Assembly (NCBI GenBank): GCA_946631855.1
Contig: CAMPAL010000003.1
Location: forward strand, 1-60,475
Length of the DNA stretch: 60,475 nt
Source: an uncultured Treponema sp.
Lineage (GTDB): Bacteria > Spirochaetota > Spirochaetia > Treponematales > Treponemataceae
Direction of reading: 5' to 3'
Made by a program: the position numbers and the translations under genes. Positions 29,517 to 42,888 of this stretch are shown piece after piece. The first letter of the stretch is position 1. Each line of letters begins with the position of its first letter. The notes under the pieces are model-generated. The model was not told the DNA's origin. It saw only the letters and a list, made by a program, of their open reading frames with translations, and did no database searches.

Positions 29517-30545
29517 TTAAAGTTTGTCTGCTATATCGTAAATCAGTTTTTCCGATTTTTCCCAGCCCAAACAAGGGTCGGTGATAGATTTTCCGTAACA
29601 ACCTTCACCAATTTTCTGTGCACCGTCTTCGATATAACTTTCAATCATAAATCCTTTTACAATCTTTTTAATTCTATCATTGTGAGCACAAGAATTAAGA
29701 ACATCCATAACAATTCGAGGCTGCTCAAAAGGATTTTTCTTTGAATTTGAGTGATTGGTATCAATGATACATGCAGGATTTTTAAGTTCGCGTTCATCGT
29801 ATGCATCACAAAGGCGGATTAAATCTTCATAATGATAATTCTGCTGATTATTTCCGTGCTTGTTTGTTGAACCGCGGAGGATGGCATGTGTATCTGGATT
29901 TCCTTCTGAATGAACTTCCCAGCCCCTGTAAATAAAAGTATGTGGATGTTGAGCGGCATGGATTGCATTCATCATAACTGCATAATCACCGGAAGTTGGA
30001 TTTTTCATTCCTACAGGAACTTCAATTCCACTTGAAACAAGTCTGTGTTCCTGATTTTCAACAGAACGGGCACCAACAGCAACATAGCCCAGTAAATCAT
30101 CAAGATACTGATAATTATCCGGATAAAGCATTTCATCTGCAAAAATAAAGCCTGTTTCTTCCACCGCCCTCATGTGCATTCTACGGCAGGCAATCAAACC
30201 TTTATAAAGATCTGGTTTCTGACTTGGGTCAGGCTGATGTAACATTCCCTTGTATCCGTCCCCAGTTGTACGAGGTTTATTTGTGTAAATTCTAGGAACC
30301 ATAAAAATTTTGTCCTGAACTTTTTCCTGAACCTTTATAAGACGGGTCATATAATCTAAAACTGCATCTTCATTATCAGCAGAACAGGGACCTATAATCA
30401 GCAAAAGTTTATTCAAACGTCCTTCAAAAACAGCCTTTAATTCTGCACGTTTTTTTTCAACTATTTTGCTGACCTTTCCAGTTACAGGGAATTCTTCTTT
30501 TACCTCTGCTGGAATTGCTAATTTTCTTTCAAACTCCATATTCAT
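29517..30545 (-). CDS. aroF: 3-deoxy-7-phosphoheptulonate synthase (AroF/G/H class)
   Basis: LLIIGPCSADNEDAVLDY, NKPRTTGDGYKGMLHQPDPSQKPDL, ACIIDTNHSNSKKNPFEQPRI. Isozyme letter uncertain. Confidence 0.92.
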   Translation of the reverse strand: MNMEFERKLAIPAEVKEEFPVTGKVSKIVEKKRAELKAVFEGRLNKLLLIIGPCSADNEDAVLDYMTRLIKVQEKVQDKIFMVPRIYTNKPRTTGDGYKGMLHQPDPSQKPDLYKGLIACRRMHMRAVEETGFIFADEMLYPDNYQYLDDLLGYVAVGARSVENQEHRLVSSGIEVPVGMKNPTSGDYAVMMNAIHAAQHPHTFIYRGWEVHSEGNPDTHAILRGSTNKHGNNQQNYHYEDLIRLCDAYDERELKNPACIIDTNHSNSKKNPFEQPRIVMDVLNSCAHNDRIKKIVKGFMIESYIEDGAQKIGEGCYGKSITDPCLGWEKSEKLIYDIADKL

Positions 30546-30572
30546 TTTATTTTCCTACCTTAGTTTGTAAAT

Positions 30573-33062
30573 CTATTTTCTCTCTACATTTATTCCCAGT
30601 TTTTTAATTACATCAAAATAAGACGGAAAACTCTTTTGAACGGCATGGGCATCATCCACCACCCCGCCAGTTATACTTAAAAGAGTTGAAAGTGCCATTA
30701 CAATCCTGTGATCGTTACAGCCTTTGGCCCTGCCCTTAGGAGTAAAAATCTTTCCGCCTTTTATCACAATCTGATTTTCAGAACGTTCTGTTTTAATTCC
30801 AAATTTGGCAAGTTCTTCGCACATTATTTTTCCGCGGTCACTTTCTTTTATAGCAAGTCTTTTTGTTCCCGTAAAAATTCCACCATTATGAGTTGCAGCC
30901 ACCACAAAAAGAACCGGTCCAAGATCAGGACAGTCTGAAATATCCAGAGTTGGGCAGCCTTTTTCCAGCTGAGCAAACATTTCTTTATAAACCCGGTCGC
31001 CCTGCAAACTGTGATCATAAAGACCTTCAACACTGACCTTTCCGCCAAGTGTATTAAAAACATCCAGAAAAGCGGCGTTTGAATAGTCACCTTCGACTGC
31101 AATTTCACGGGCTTTATAGGTCTGTCCCCCTTTTACGAACAAAGTGTTTTCATCTTTCCACTCTGCTTTTACACCAAAATCGGACATAGCCTGCAAAGTA
31201 AGGTTGATGTAAGGACGGCTTTCTACAGGAGGAATCAGTTTTATCTGACTATCGTTTTCGAGTAATGGAAGCACAAAAAGAAGGCCTGTTATAAACTGAC
31301 TGCTGATATTTCCTGCCAGTTCATAAGTTCCCCCTGTAAACTTTTTACCATTCGTGTTGATGATAATTTTGTTTTCCTTACGGTCAAAAGAAATTCCAGT
31401 TTTAGAACAAAGATCTTCATAAATTGTCTGAGGACGAGTCATTAAAACTTTAGAACCAGACAGTTCTGTTTTTGAAGCAAACTGAATTGCAAGCGGGATA
31501 AAGAAACGCAAGGTTGAACCACTTTCACGGCAATTTAAGAAAAGTTCATTTGGGGTCTGTCCCCTCATGTTTTCATTTCCAATTCCTGTGATAGAAACTG
31601 TATCTTCATTACATTCAACCTGAGCCCCTAAAGCCTTTACACAATCCAAAGTTGCCAGAATATCCTGAGAATAATCAACATTGGTAATAAGACTTTTTCC
31701 TTCTGCCAAAGCGGCACAAATTATTGAACGGTGGGCTAAACTTTTCGATGGTGGAGCAGAAACTTTTCCTTCTGCTTTGCCTGGCTTAATAAGCGCGATG
31801 TCCTGAACTATATCAGATTCAAGTCCGGCATCTGAAATAATCTGACGGGCTATTTTTTCAGGTCCAATTCCACCTTTCACGATAGCATCTGCAGCAGCCT
31901 TGTAGATTGGAAAACGAACTTCAAATAAAGCTTTTATTTTTTCTGCACTATTAGCGGTTGGACGGTCTTTTGTTGGTAAAAGTTCTTCCAGCGGACGATT
32001 TATAAAATAAATTCTTCCATTCTTTTTAAGATTATGTACATTTTGCGGATTCAGAATTGCCCCGCCGCCGGTGGAAATTACACAACCATTTTTTAGGGAA
32101 AGTTCGGCAATTACTTCAGATTCTACTTTTCTAAAATAAGCTTCACCCTCTTTTGCAAAAATTTCAGAAATTTCACGACCTTCTTTTTTTACAATTTCTG
32201 CATCCGAATCAATAAGTTCTCTGTTCAAAAGTCTTGAAATCTGTTTTCCGACTGTAGATTTTCCACTTGCAGGCATTCCAATCAAAACCAGATTTTCTTT
32301 TCTGCCTAAAATTGTCTTAAAGATTTTATCAGCCTTGTCTGTTTCAACTGATTTATCAAAAAAGAATTCTGCAGCTTTGATAGCCTGACCAACCAGCATG
32401 TAAAGTCCACCCTCGGCCTTCAATCCTCTTTTTTTTGCATCAAGAATTAAATTCGTACAATTTGGATTATAAATTGCATCTAAAACGCCTTCCAGTTTTG
32501 GGAAAGAGTCCAGACTGATTGGCTGTGCATCGGTTTTAGGAAACATTCCGCATGGTGTTGTATTAATGATGATATTTGTATCTGTTTCTTTCAGAGCTTC
32601 TTCATAAGTAATTTCTTCTTCACTTTCAGGATGACGGCTTACCTTTGCAACACTTTTACAGCCCAAACTTTGAACCAAAGCTTTAGCCGTTTTACTGGTA
32701 CCTCCAGTTCCCAAAATCAGAACTTTCTTACCCTTTACAGAAAGACCCATTTTTTCGAGCAGAGATTTCATTCCGTAAAAGTCTGTATTGTAACCGTAAA
32801 GTTTGCCATTTTTATTAACAATTGTATTTACGGCTCCAATCAGTTTTGCAGCTTCATCTATTTCATCAAGATAAGGGATTACTGTTTCTTTATAAGGAAT
32901 TGTTACATTTATTCCCTGAAAATCCCTTGCCTTCATAAAAGCATCAACTTTATCTGGTTCAATTTCTTTTAACTCATACTGATAGTCTCCTATCATGTTA
33001 TGAATATCTTTTGAAAATGAATGTCCTAAATGCTCACCTATCAGACCGTATTTCATAACCAT
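30573..33062 (-). CDS. Trifunctional fusion: shikimate dehydrogenase - shikimate kinase - EPSP synthase
   Basis: AroE (GLIGEHLGHSFSKDIHN, GYNTDFYGM), AroK (LVLIGMPASGKSTVGKQISRLL, CVISTGGGAI), AroA (SAPPSKSLAHRSIICAALAEGKS, RESGSTLRFFIPLA, KESDRGKIMCEEL, DHRIVMALS) in one 829-aa ORF. Confidence 0.95.
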   Translation of the reverse strand: MVMKYGLIGEHLGHSFSKDIHNMIGDYQYELKEIEPDKVDAFMKARDFQGINVTIPYKETVIPYLDEIDEAAKLIGAVNTIVNKNGKLYGYNTDFYGMKSLLEKMGLSVKGKKVLILGTGGTSKTAKALVQSLGCKSVAKVSRHPESEEEITYEEALKETDTNIIINTTPCGMFPKTDAQPISLDSFPKLEGVLDAIYNPNCTNLILDAKKRGLKAEGGLYMLVGQAIKAAEFFFDKSVETDKADKIFKTILGRKENLVLIGMPASGKSTVGKQISRLLNRELIDSDAEIVKKEGREISEIFAKEGEAYFRKVESEVIAELSLKNGCVISTGGGAILNPQNVHNLKKNGRIYFINRPLEELLPTKDRPTANSAEKIKALFEVRFPIYKAAADAIVKGGIGPEKIARQIISDAGLESDIVQDIALIKPGKAEGKVSAPPSKSLAHRSIICAALAEGKSLITNVDYSQDILATLDCVKALGAQVECNEDTVSITGIGNENMRGQTPNELFLNCRESGSTLRFFIPLAIQFASKTELSGSKVLMTRPQTIYEDLCSKTGISFDRKENKIIINTNGKKFTGGTYELAGNISSQFITGLLFVLPLLENDSQIKLIPPVESRPYINLTLQAMSDFGVKAEWKDENTLFVKGGQTYKAREIAVEGDYSNAAFLDVFNTLGGKVSVEGLYDHSLQGDRVYKEMFAQLEKGCPTLDISDCPDLGPVLFVVAATHNGGIFTGTKRLAIKESDRGKIMCEELAKFGIKTERSENQIVIKGGKIFTPKGRAKGCNDHRIVMALSTLLSITGGVVDDAHAVQKSFPSYFDVIKKLGINVERK
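31552..31564 (+). repeat. Motif copy, exact, inside the AroA domain of the fusion gene
   Basis: 13/13; read as RGQTPN. Confidence 0.8.
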
Positions 33063-34207
33063 ACTCCACCGTTAAGTATCTGATCCAGCATATCTGGATT
33101 ATCATTTTTATCTAAAGAAGGACCAAAATAATCTGTTCCGTAACGACCGGCTAAAGCATCATAAATTACAAGAGCTGTTACACTATCAACAACGACCCTT
33201 GCGCGGTGGATGATTGCAGGATCATGTCTTCCTTCAATCTGAAGTTTTGCATTAGTCATAGCTTTCATATTGATAGTATTCTGTTCTTTATAAATTGATG
33301 GAGTTGGTTTTACCGCACATCTGAAAGTAACTGGCATTCCGTTTGAAATTCCACCGTTTATTCCACCATTATTGTTTGTTTTTGTTCTAACTTCACCATC
33401 TTCCATATAGAAAGCATCATTAAATTCACTTCCAGGATGATCTACCAGATCAAAAGCAGCCCCGAACTGAACTCCTTTTATTGCAGGAATACTAAAAAGT
33501 GCGTAAGAAAGCATGCTTTCCAAAGTTCCAAACCATGGTTCTCCAACACCGGCAGGCATTCCTGTAATTGCAGTTTCAAGAACACCACCAATACTGTCCC
33601 CCTGGGCTGCAACTTCTTCTGCTTTTGCTTTCATCAAAGCTGCTTTTTCATTGTCCAGAACGGCAAAATTTGTGTTTGAAAGACTGTCAAAATCCTGATT
33701 ATAATCGCCAAAAGGTCTGTCTTTTATTCCGCCCAAAGACTGAATATGACTTCCAATTCTGATACCTTTTTTTTCAAGTTCAGGAATAACAATTCCTCCT
33801 GCCGCAACCAGAGCTGCTGTTATTCTTCCGCTAAAATGTCCGCCGCCTCTGTAATCCTGAAATCCATGATATTTTACATTTGCTGTGTAGTCGGCATGGC
33901 CAGGTCGGGCAAGCATGGCAGTTTTTTCATAATCTTTACTGTGCTGAACTGAATTTGGAATAAGGATTGTCAAAGGAGTTCCTGTAGTTTTGTCATTAAA
34001 AACTCCGCTTGCAAGAATGAATTCATCTTTTTCAACGCGGGCAGTAGAAATTTTTCCGCTTGGACGTCTTAAATCCAGCTGATGATTTATAAAATCCTTA
34101 TTAACAGGAATTCCTGGTGCAAGTCCGTCTAATACAACTCCAATATATGGCCCGTGACTTTCACCAAAAATTGTTACTGCAAGATTTTCGCCAAGAATAT
34201 TCTTCAT
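33053..34207 (-). CDS. aroC: Chorismate synthase
   Basis: GESHGPYIGVVLDGLAPGIPV, RPGHADYT, GGGHFSGRITAA, GIPAIKGVQFG-type motifs. Confidence 0.96.
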   Translation of the reverse strand: MKNILGENLAVTIFGESHGPYIGVVLDGLAPGIPVNKDFINHQLDLRRPSGKISTARVEKDEFILASGVFNDKTTGTPLTILIPNSVQHSKDYEKTAMLARPGHADYTANVKYHGFQDYRGGGHFSGRITAALVAAGGIVIPELEKKGIRIGSHIQSLGGIKDRPFGDYNQDFDSLSNTNFAVLDNEKAALMKAKAEEVAAQGDSIGGVLETAITGMPAGVGEPWFGTLESMLSYALFSIPAIKGVQFGAAFDLVDHPGSEFNDAFYMEDGEVRTKTNNNGGINGGISNGMPVTFRCAVKPTPSIYKEQNTINMKAMTNAKLQIEGRHDPAIIHRARVVVDSVTALVIYDALAGRYGTDYFGPSLDKNDNPDMLDQILNGGVWL

Positions 34208-34213
34208 ATCTTC

Positions 34214-35224
34214 CTACCTCACCACTACCATTTCTAGTCTTTCATGTAATTCTTCAAGAGTCATATCTTTCATTTCAAAAGTACCTGCCTTGTTTACATG
34301 AATTGTTGAAATACTTCCGTTTCCAGCTTTTTTATCATGCCTGATTGCTTCCAGGGCTTTCTCCACATTTACAGAACATTCAACCGGAAGATTCAATTTT
34401 TTCATAATCGGAATAAGAATCTGACGAACTTCTTCTGAAGCAAGACAAAGCATTCCAAGTCCAACGCATTCCCCATGATAAAGAGCCCCATCTGAAACAA
34501 TTTCAATTCCATGCCCGATTGTGTGACCAAAATTCAAAACTTTGCGAAGGCCTGATTCTTTTTCATCCTTTTCAACAACATCTGTTTTTAACTGAACTGA
34601 ACGCTGAATTATTTCTTCAAGATGATCAAAAGGATTGTCTTTCTGAAATTTTTCCACAAGAGCGGCATCAAAAGTCAAAGCCATTTTTAAAGCTTCAGCA
34701 AGTCCGTTTGAAATCTGACGCTGAGGAAGAGATTTTAACAAATCAACATCTATAAGAACTTTTTTAGGCTGCCAGAAAGCCCCGATAATATTTTTTACTC
34801 CGCCAAAATTAACAGCAGTTTTTCCACCAACCGAAGAATCGACCATTGATAAAACTGTAGTAGGAATATTGTAAAAATCGATACCACGCATATAAGAGGC
34901 AGCAGTAAAACCACACAAATCACCAACCATTCCTCCACCAACAGCAAGGACACAATCTTTGCGGGTAAAATTATTCTGAATCATCAGCTGGAACAAATCC
35001 TGCATGGTTTCCAGATTTTTATGATTTTCACCACTTTTAATTACAGCAATAACAGGCTCTTTACATTTTTCAGAAATTGCCTTTGCGTATTCAGGAGGAA
35101 CCCCTTCATCTGAAACAATCAAAACTTTTCTATTCAGATTGAGTTCTTTTTCTGCACGTTTAAAAACGCCTTTCTCAATCACCACATCATAAGTTTTTTC
35201 ACCTAAATGAACTGTATTTACCAT
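34214..35224 (-). CDS. aroB: 3-dehydroquinate synthase
   Basis: GGGMVGDLCGFTAASYMRGIDFYNIPTTVLSMVDSSVGGKTAVN; NFGHTIGHGIE. Confidence 0.96.
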   Translation of the reverse strand: MVNTVHLGEKTYDVVIEKGVFKRAEKELNLNRKVLIVSDEGVPPEYAKAISEKCKEPVIAVIKSGENHKNLETMQDLFQLMIQNNFTRKDCVLAVGGGMVGDLCGFTAASYMRGIDFYNIPTTVLSMVDSSVGGKTAVNFGGVKNIIGAFWQPKKVLIDVDLLKSLPQRQISNGLAEALKMALTFDAALVEKFQKDNPFDHLEEIIQRSVQLKTDVVEKDEKESGLRKVLNFGHTIGHGIEIVSDGALYHGECVGLGMLCLASEEVRQILIPIMKKLNLPVECSVNVEKALEAIRHDKKAGNGSISTIHVNKAGTFEMKDMTLEELHERLEMVVVR

Positions 35225-35236
35225 AATATCTTCCTG

Positions 35237-36331
35237 CTAGAGTTTTTTATTCAAAATATATGAGCCAAGAACTTTTAACATCTGGCATTTTTCAGAAACT
35301 TCCTTCAACATTTCCTGAGTATCTTCTGAAGAAAGTTTACCTTCTGCTTCAACATAAAAATAATATTCCCACTGTGAATCTTTCAAAGGACGACTGCGAA
35401 CAACCCGCATATTAAATCCGAAATCTGAAATAATGTTCAAAACTTTTACCAGAGAACCAGATTCATTTTTTACAACAAACATCATAATAAAAGTACTGAA
35501 ATCTTCTGTATTGATAATTTCTTCTTTTACTTTTGAAAAAACTGCGAAGCGGGTGGTGTTGCTTGTATTTTCGTTGATATGAGAAGCCAGAACATCAAGT
35601 CCGTAAAGTTCTGCTGTTTCTGAACTGGCAATTGCGGCTATAGATCTGTCCCCCAGTTCTGCAACCTGTTTTGCCGCTCTGGCAGTATTACTTGCAGTTT
35701 TAGTTTCCCAGTTATGTGCTTTTATGTATTTTTCACACTGATCCAAAGCCTGAGGATGACTAATAACTGTTTTAATATCAGAAAGTTTTGTTCCCTTTAC
35801 GGTGAGCAGATTTTGAGTTACAGGAAGACCATAAATACCGTTTACATAAAGTTTTCCTGTAAACATAAGATCGTTTACCTGACCAACTTCACCAGCGTAA
35901 GAGTTTTCTATTGGAAGAACTGCTACATCACACTCCCCGTTTTCTACAGATTCATAAGCTGATGCAAAGTCGGTGTAGGAAATTAAAACTCCATCCGGGA
36001 AGATTTTTTTTGCAGCAATATTTGCAAATGCACCTTCAATTCCGCTGTATGCAATTTTTGCACCTTCCAGAAGTTTATGCTGATATTTTTTGGAAATATC
36101 CATCAAATCCTGAATGAACTTAACATAATATGGCTGTAAATCTATATTTTTAATGAACTGAACACAGCGGTCTATAACCTGCTGTTCACGAGTTGAATCA
36201 AATACCTGCATTCCATTTTTCTTTTTATAGTTTGCAACCTGCACTACAAGATTCATTCTCTGCTCAAAAAGTTCAGCCATTTTAGCGTCAATTTCATTAA
36301 TTTTACTACGAGCCTGTTCCAGTTCAGTCAT
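35237..36331 (-). CDS. pheA: Bifunctional chorismate mutase/prephenate dehydratase (P-protein)
   Basis: N-terminal chorismate mutase helix, AYSGIEGAFANIAA, VLPIENSYAGEV, C-terminal ACT-like domain. Confidence 0.93.
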   Translation of the reverse strand: MTELEQARSKINEIDAKMAELFEQRMNLVVQVANYKKKNGMQVFDSTREQQVIDRCVQFIKNIDLQPYYVKFIQDLMDISKKYQHKLLEGAKIAYSGIEGAFANIAAKKIFPDGVLISYTDFASAYESVENGECDVAVLPIENSYAGEVGQVNDLMFTGKLYVNGIYGLPVTQNLLTVKGTKLSDIKTVISHPQALDQCEKYIKAHNWETKTASNTARAAKQVAELGDRSIAAIASSETAELYGLDVLASHINENTSNTTRFAVFSKVKEEIINTEDFSTFIMMFVVKNESGSLVKVLNIISDFGFNMRVVRSRPLKDSQWEYYFYVEAEGKLSSEDTQEMLKEVSEKCQMLKVLGSYILNKKL

Positions 36332-36370
36332 TTTACTTCCTCATATTTTTTTGATACACAAAAAAGCACC

Positions 36371-36412
36371 AAAAAAAAACGGTTCCATTCGATAAAGAAT
36401 AGAACCGTTCTT
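36371..36412 (-). terminator. Attenuator-type intrinsic terminator upstream of pheA
   Basis: Minus strand AACGGTTCTATTC-TTTATC-GAATGGAACCGTT followed by T-run; 13-bp stem with one U-G pair. Confidence 0.85.
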
Positions 36413-36464
36413 TTTGTATATAAACTATATCGTTTAATCTACAAGCAACTTGCCAGCCTACGCT

Positions 36465-36545
36465 TTATCGGGCACTCCCATTTTTACTAAAGTAATAAAA
36501 GGAGAAAGCCTCAAAAGAGAAGAATGCAAATGTGTTTGTATTCAT
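36465..36545 (-). CDS. Phe-rich leader peptide, MNTNTFAFFSFEAFSFYYFSKNGSAR (pheL-like)
   Basis: 26 codons with 7 Phe and 2 Tyr between a TTGACA promoter and the terminator, upstream of pheA. SD is weak. Confidence 0.72.
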   Translation of the reverse strand: MNTNTFAFFSFEAFSFYYFSKNGSAR

Positions 36546-36563
36546 AGATTTCATATTTAGAAA

Positions 36564-36600
36564 ATATTATCTTTTATTCTTTGTTCTTGTCAATAGAAAC
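36564..36600 (-). promoter_or_regulatory. pheA/aro operon promoter with partial trp-type operator overlapping -35
   Basis: Minus strand GTTTCTATTGACAAGAAC (36583-36600) containing TTGACA, then GATAAT about 16 bp downstream. Confidence 0.6.
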
Positions 36601-36627
36601 ATAAACGAAATGCTTCTTAAGTCTTTC

Positions 36628-36656
36628 TTGACATTAAAGGCTGATAATTTTATTAT
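36628..36656 (+). promoter_or_regulatory. carA promoter
   Basis: TTGACA (36628-36633), 17-bp spacer, TATTAT (36651-36656). Confidence 0.6.
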
Positions 36657-36672
36657 TTCTTTCAATCTGAAC

Positions 36673-36733
36673 AAAGACGTTCATTTTAAGTTAAGACATA
36701 TTGTCTTTATTTAAAATGAGCGTCTTTTTTTTT
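36673..36733 (+). terminator. Attenuator-like terminator upstream of carA
   Basis: AAAGACGTTCATTTTAA pairs with TTAAAATGAGCGTCTTT (17 bp, one G-U) followed by a T-run; loop contains AAGACA-TAT-TGTCTT. Confidence 0.75.
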
Positions 36734-36747
36734 GCCCTGGAGGTTTT

Positions 36748-37892
36748 ATGGCATTTCTGATTCTTGCCGACGGGACCGTTTTTGAAGGAAAATCCATTGG
36801 TGCAAGTGGTTCTACCATTGGAGAAACAGTCTTTACCACCGGTATGACAGGCTATTTGGAAACTCTGACTGATCCAAGTTATTTTGGTCAAATTGTTACC
36901 CAGACTTTCCCTTTGATTGGAAATTATGGAGTTATTCCAGAAGATTTTGAAAGCAAAAAGTCCTGGGTAAAAGGATATATTGTACGAGAATTGTGTGATA
37001 TTCCTTCCAACTTCAGATGCGAGGGCACCTTAGATTCCTTCCTTAAAAGTCAGAATATTACCGGAATTTGCGGGATTGATACCCGAGCACTTACAAAAAA
37101 ACTGAGGGAAGCAGGCGTTATGAACGGCATGATAATCAGCAGTGATAAGTGCCCCGAAATTAATGCTTCACTTTTAGAAAAAATCAAAAATTATAAAATT
37201 ACAGAAGCAGTTGAAAGTGTAAGCTGCTCTGAAATTAAAAAAGAAAAAGCCTCTCTTGTAAAAGATTATCCTGAAATTAATCACAAAATGGAAAAAGTTC
37301 AGAACCTCAAAATTGTTTTGTGGGATTTTGGTGCAAAAACAAATATTCAGAGAGAACTGGAAAAACGAGGTGCGGAAGTAACAATTGTTCCTTATTTCAC
37401 CACCGCCCAGGAAATTCTTGCCCTAAATCCAGATGGAATTATGCTTTCAAACGGTCCTGGAGATCCTGCAGATAACACAAAAATTATTTCCGAAATCAAA
37501 AAACTCTGTGATTATGATCTTTCTCTGCCAGAGGGCAAAAAGCCTGTCACAATTTTTGGAATCTGTCTTGGTCATCAGATGCTGGCCCTGGCTCGTGGTG
37601 CAAAAACTTCAAAACTAAAGTACGGACACCGCGGTGGCAATCATCCTGTAAAAGATACTGAAACCGGATTGATTTATATCTCAAGCCAGAATCATGGTTA
37701 TGCGGTAGAAAATGATTCAATCCCTCCATATGCAAAACTTGCTTTTATAAACTGTAATGATAATACATGCGAAGGTTTAACTTACACAGACATTCCTGCT
37801 TTCAGTGTGCAATTCCATCCGGAAGCCTGTGGCGGCCCTCACGACACAAATTATCTTTTTGACAAATTTATCAGGGAGATGACAAAAAAATT

Positions 37893-37896
<4 letters not shown>
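36748..37896 (+). CDS. carA: Carbamoyl-phosphate synthase small subunit
   Basis: LADGTVFEGKSIGASG, GICGIDTRALTKKLRE, FGICLGHQMLALARGAKTSKLKYGHRGGNHPV. Confidence 0.97.
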
Positions 37897-42688
<4,792 letters not shown>

Positions 42689-42690
42689 GA

Positions 42691-42769
42691 GGGGTCTGTC
42701 CCCTATTGTATGTCCCTGATAGTGAAAAGTTCTTCCACCATCAGGGGGGGCCAGCAGGGGTCTGTCCCC
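42691..42769 (+). repeat. Two exact motif copies downstream of pyrG (42691-42703 and 42757-42769)
   Basis: 13/13 each, intergenic, flanking a CCCTGAT...ATCAGGG inverted repeat. Confidence 0.8.
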
Positions 42770-42805
42770 TCCTGTTTCAAATCTTTCAAAATCCAAAATT
42801 ACCGA

Positions 42806-42876
42806 ACGGAAATTTCCGCAAACCTTATAATAAAAAGGAATATTCCCAAAATTTGAAAATTTACGGAAAAATCCGT
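42806..42876. promoter_or_regulatory. Two related palindromes upstream of the XRE regulator
   Basis: ACGGAAATTTCCG (42806-42818) and ACGGAAAAATCCGT (42863-42876). Confidence 0.5.
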
Positions 42877-42888
42877 CAAAATATTTGT

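Noticed and set aside
31117-31129. TAGGTCTGTCCCC near-match in the AroA domain
   Set aside because: 11/13; encodes KGGQTY at a position where EPSP synthases normally carry a GGQ-type motif, so may be coincidental.
35641-35653. TAGATCTGTCCCC near-match in pheA
   Set aside because: Only 11/13 and encodes GDRSIAAI, close to the usual GDxSxAAI segment of prephenate dehydratases.
36532-36714. 60-aa plus-strand ORF across the pheA/carA divergent region
   Set aside because: Overlaps promoters, leader peptide and attenuator; composition (F/I/N-rich) consistent with chance translation.
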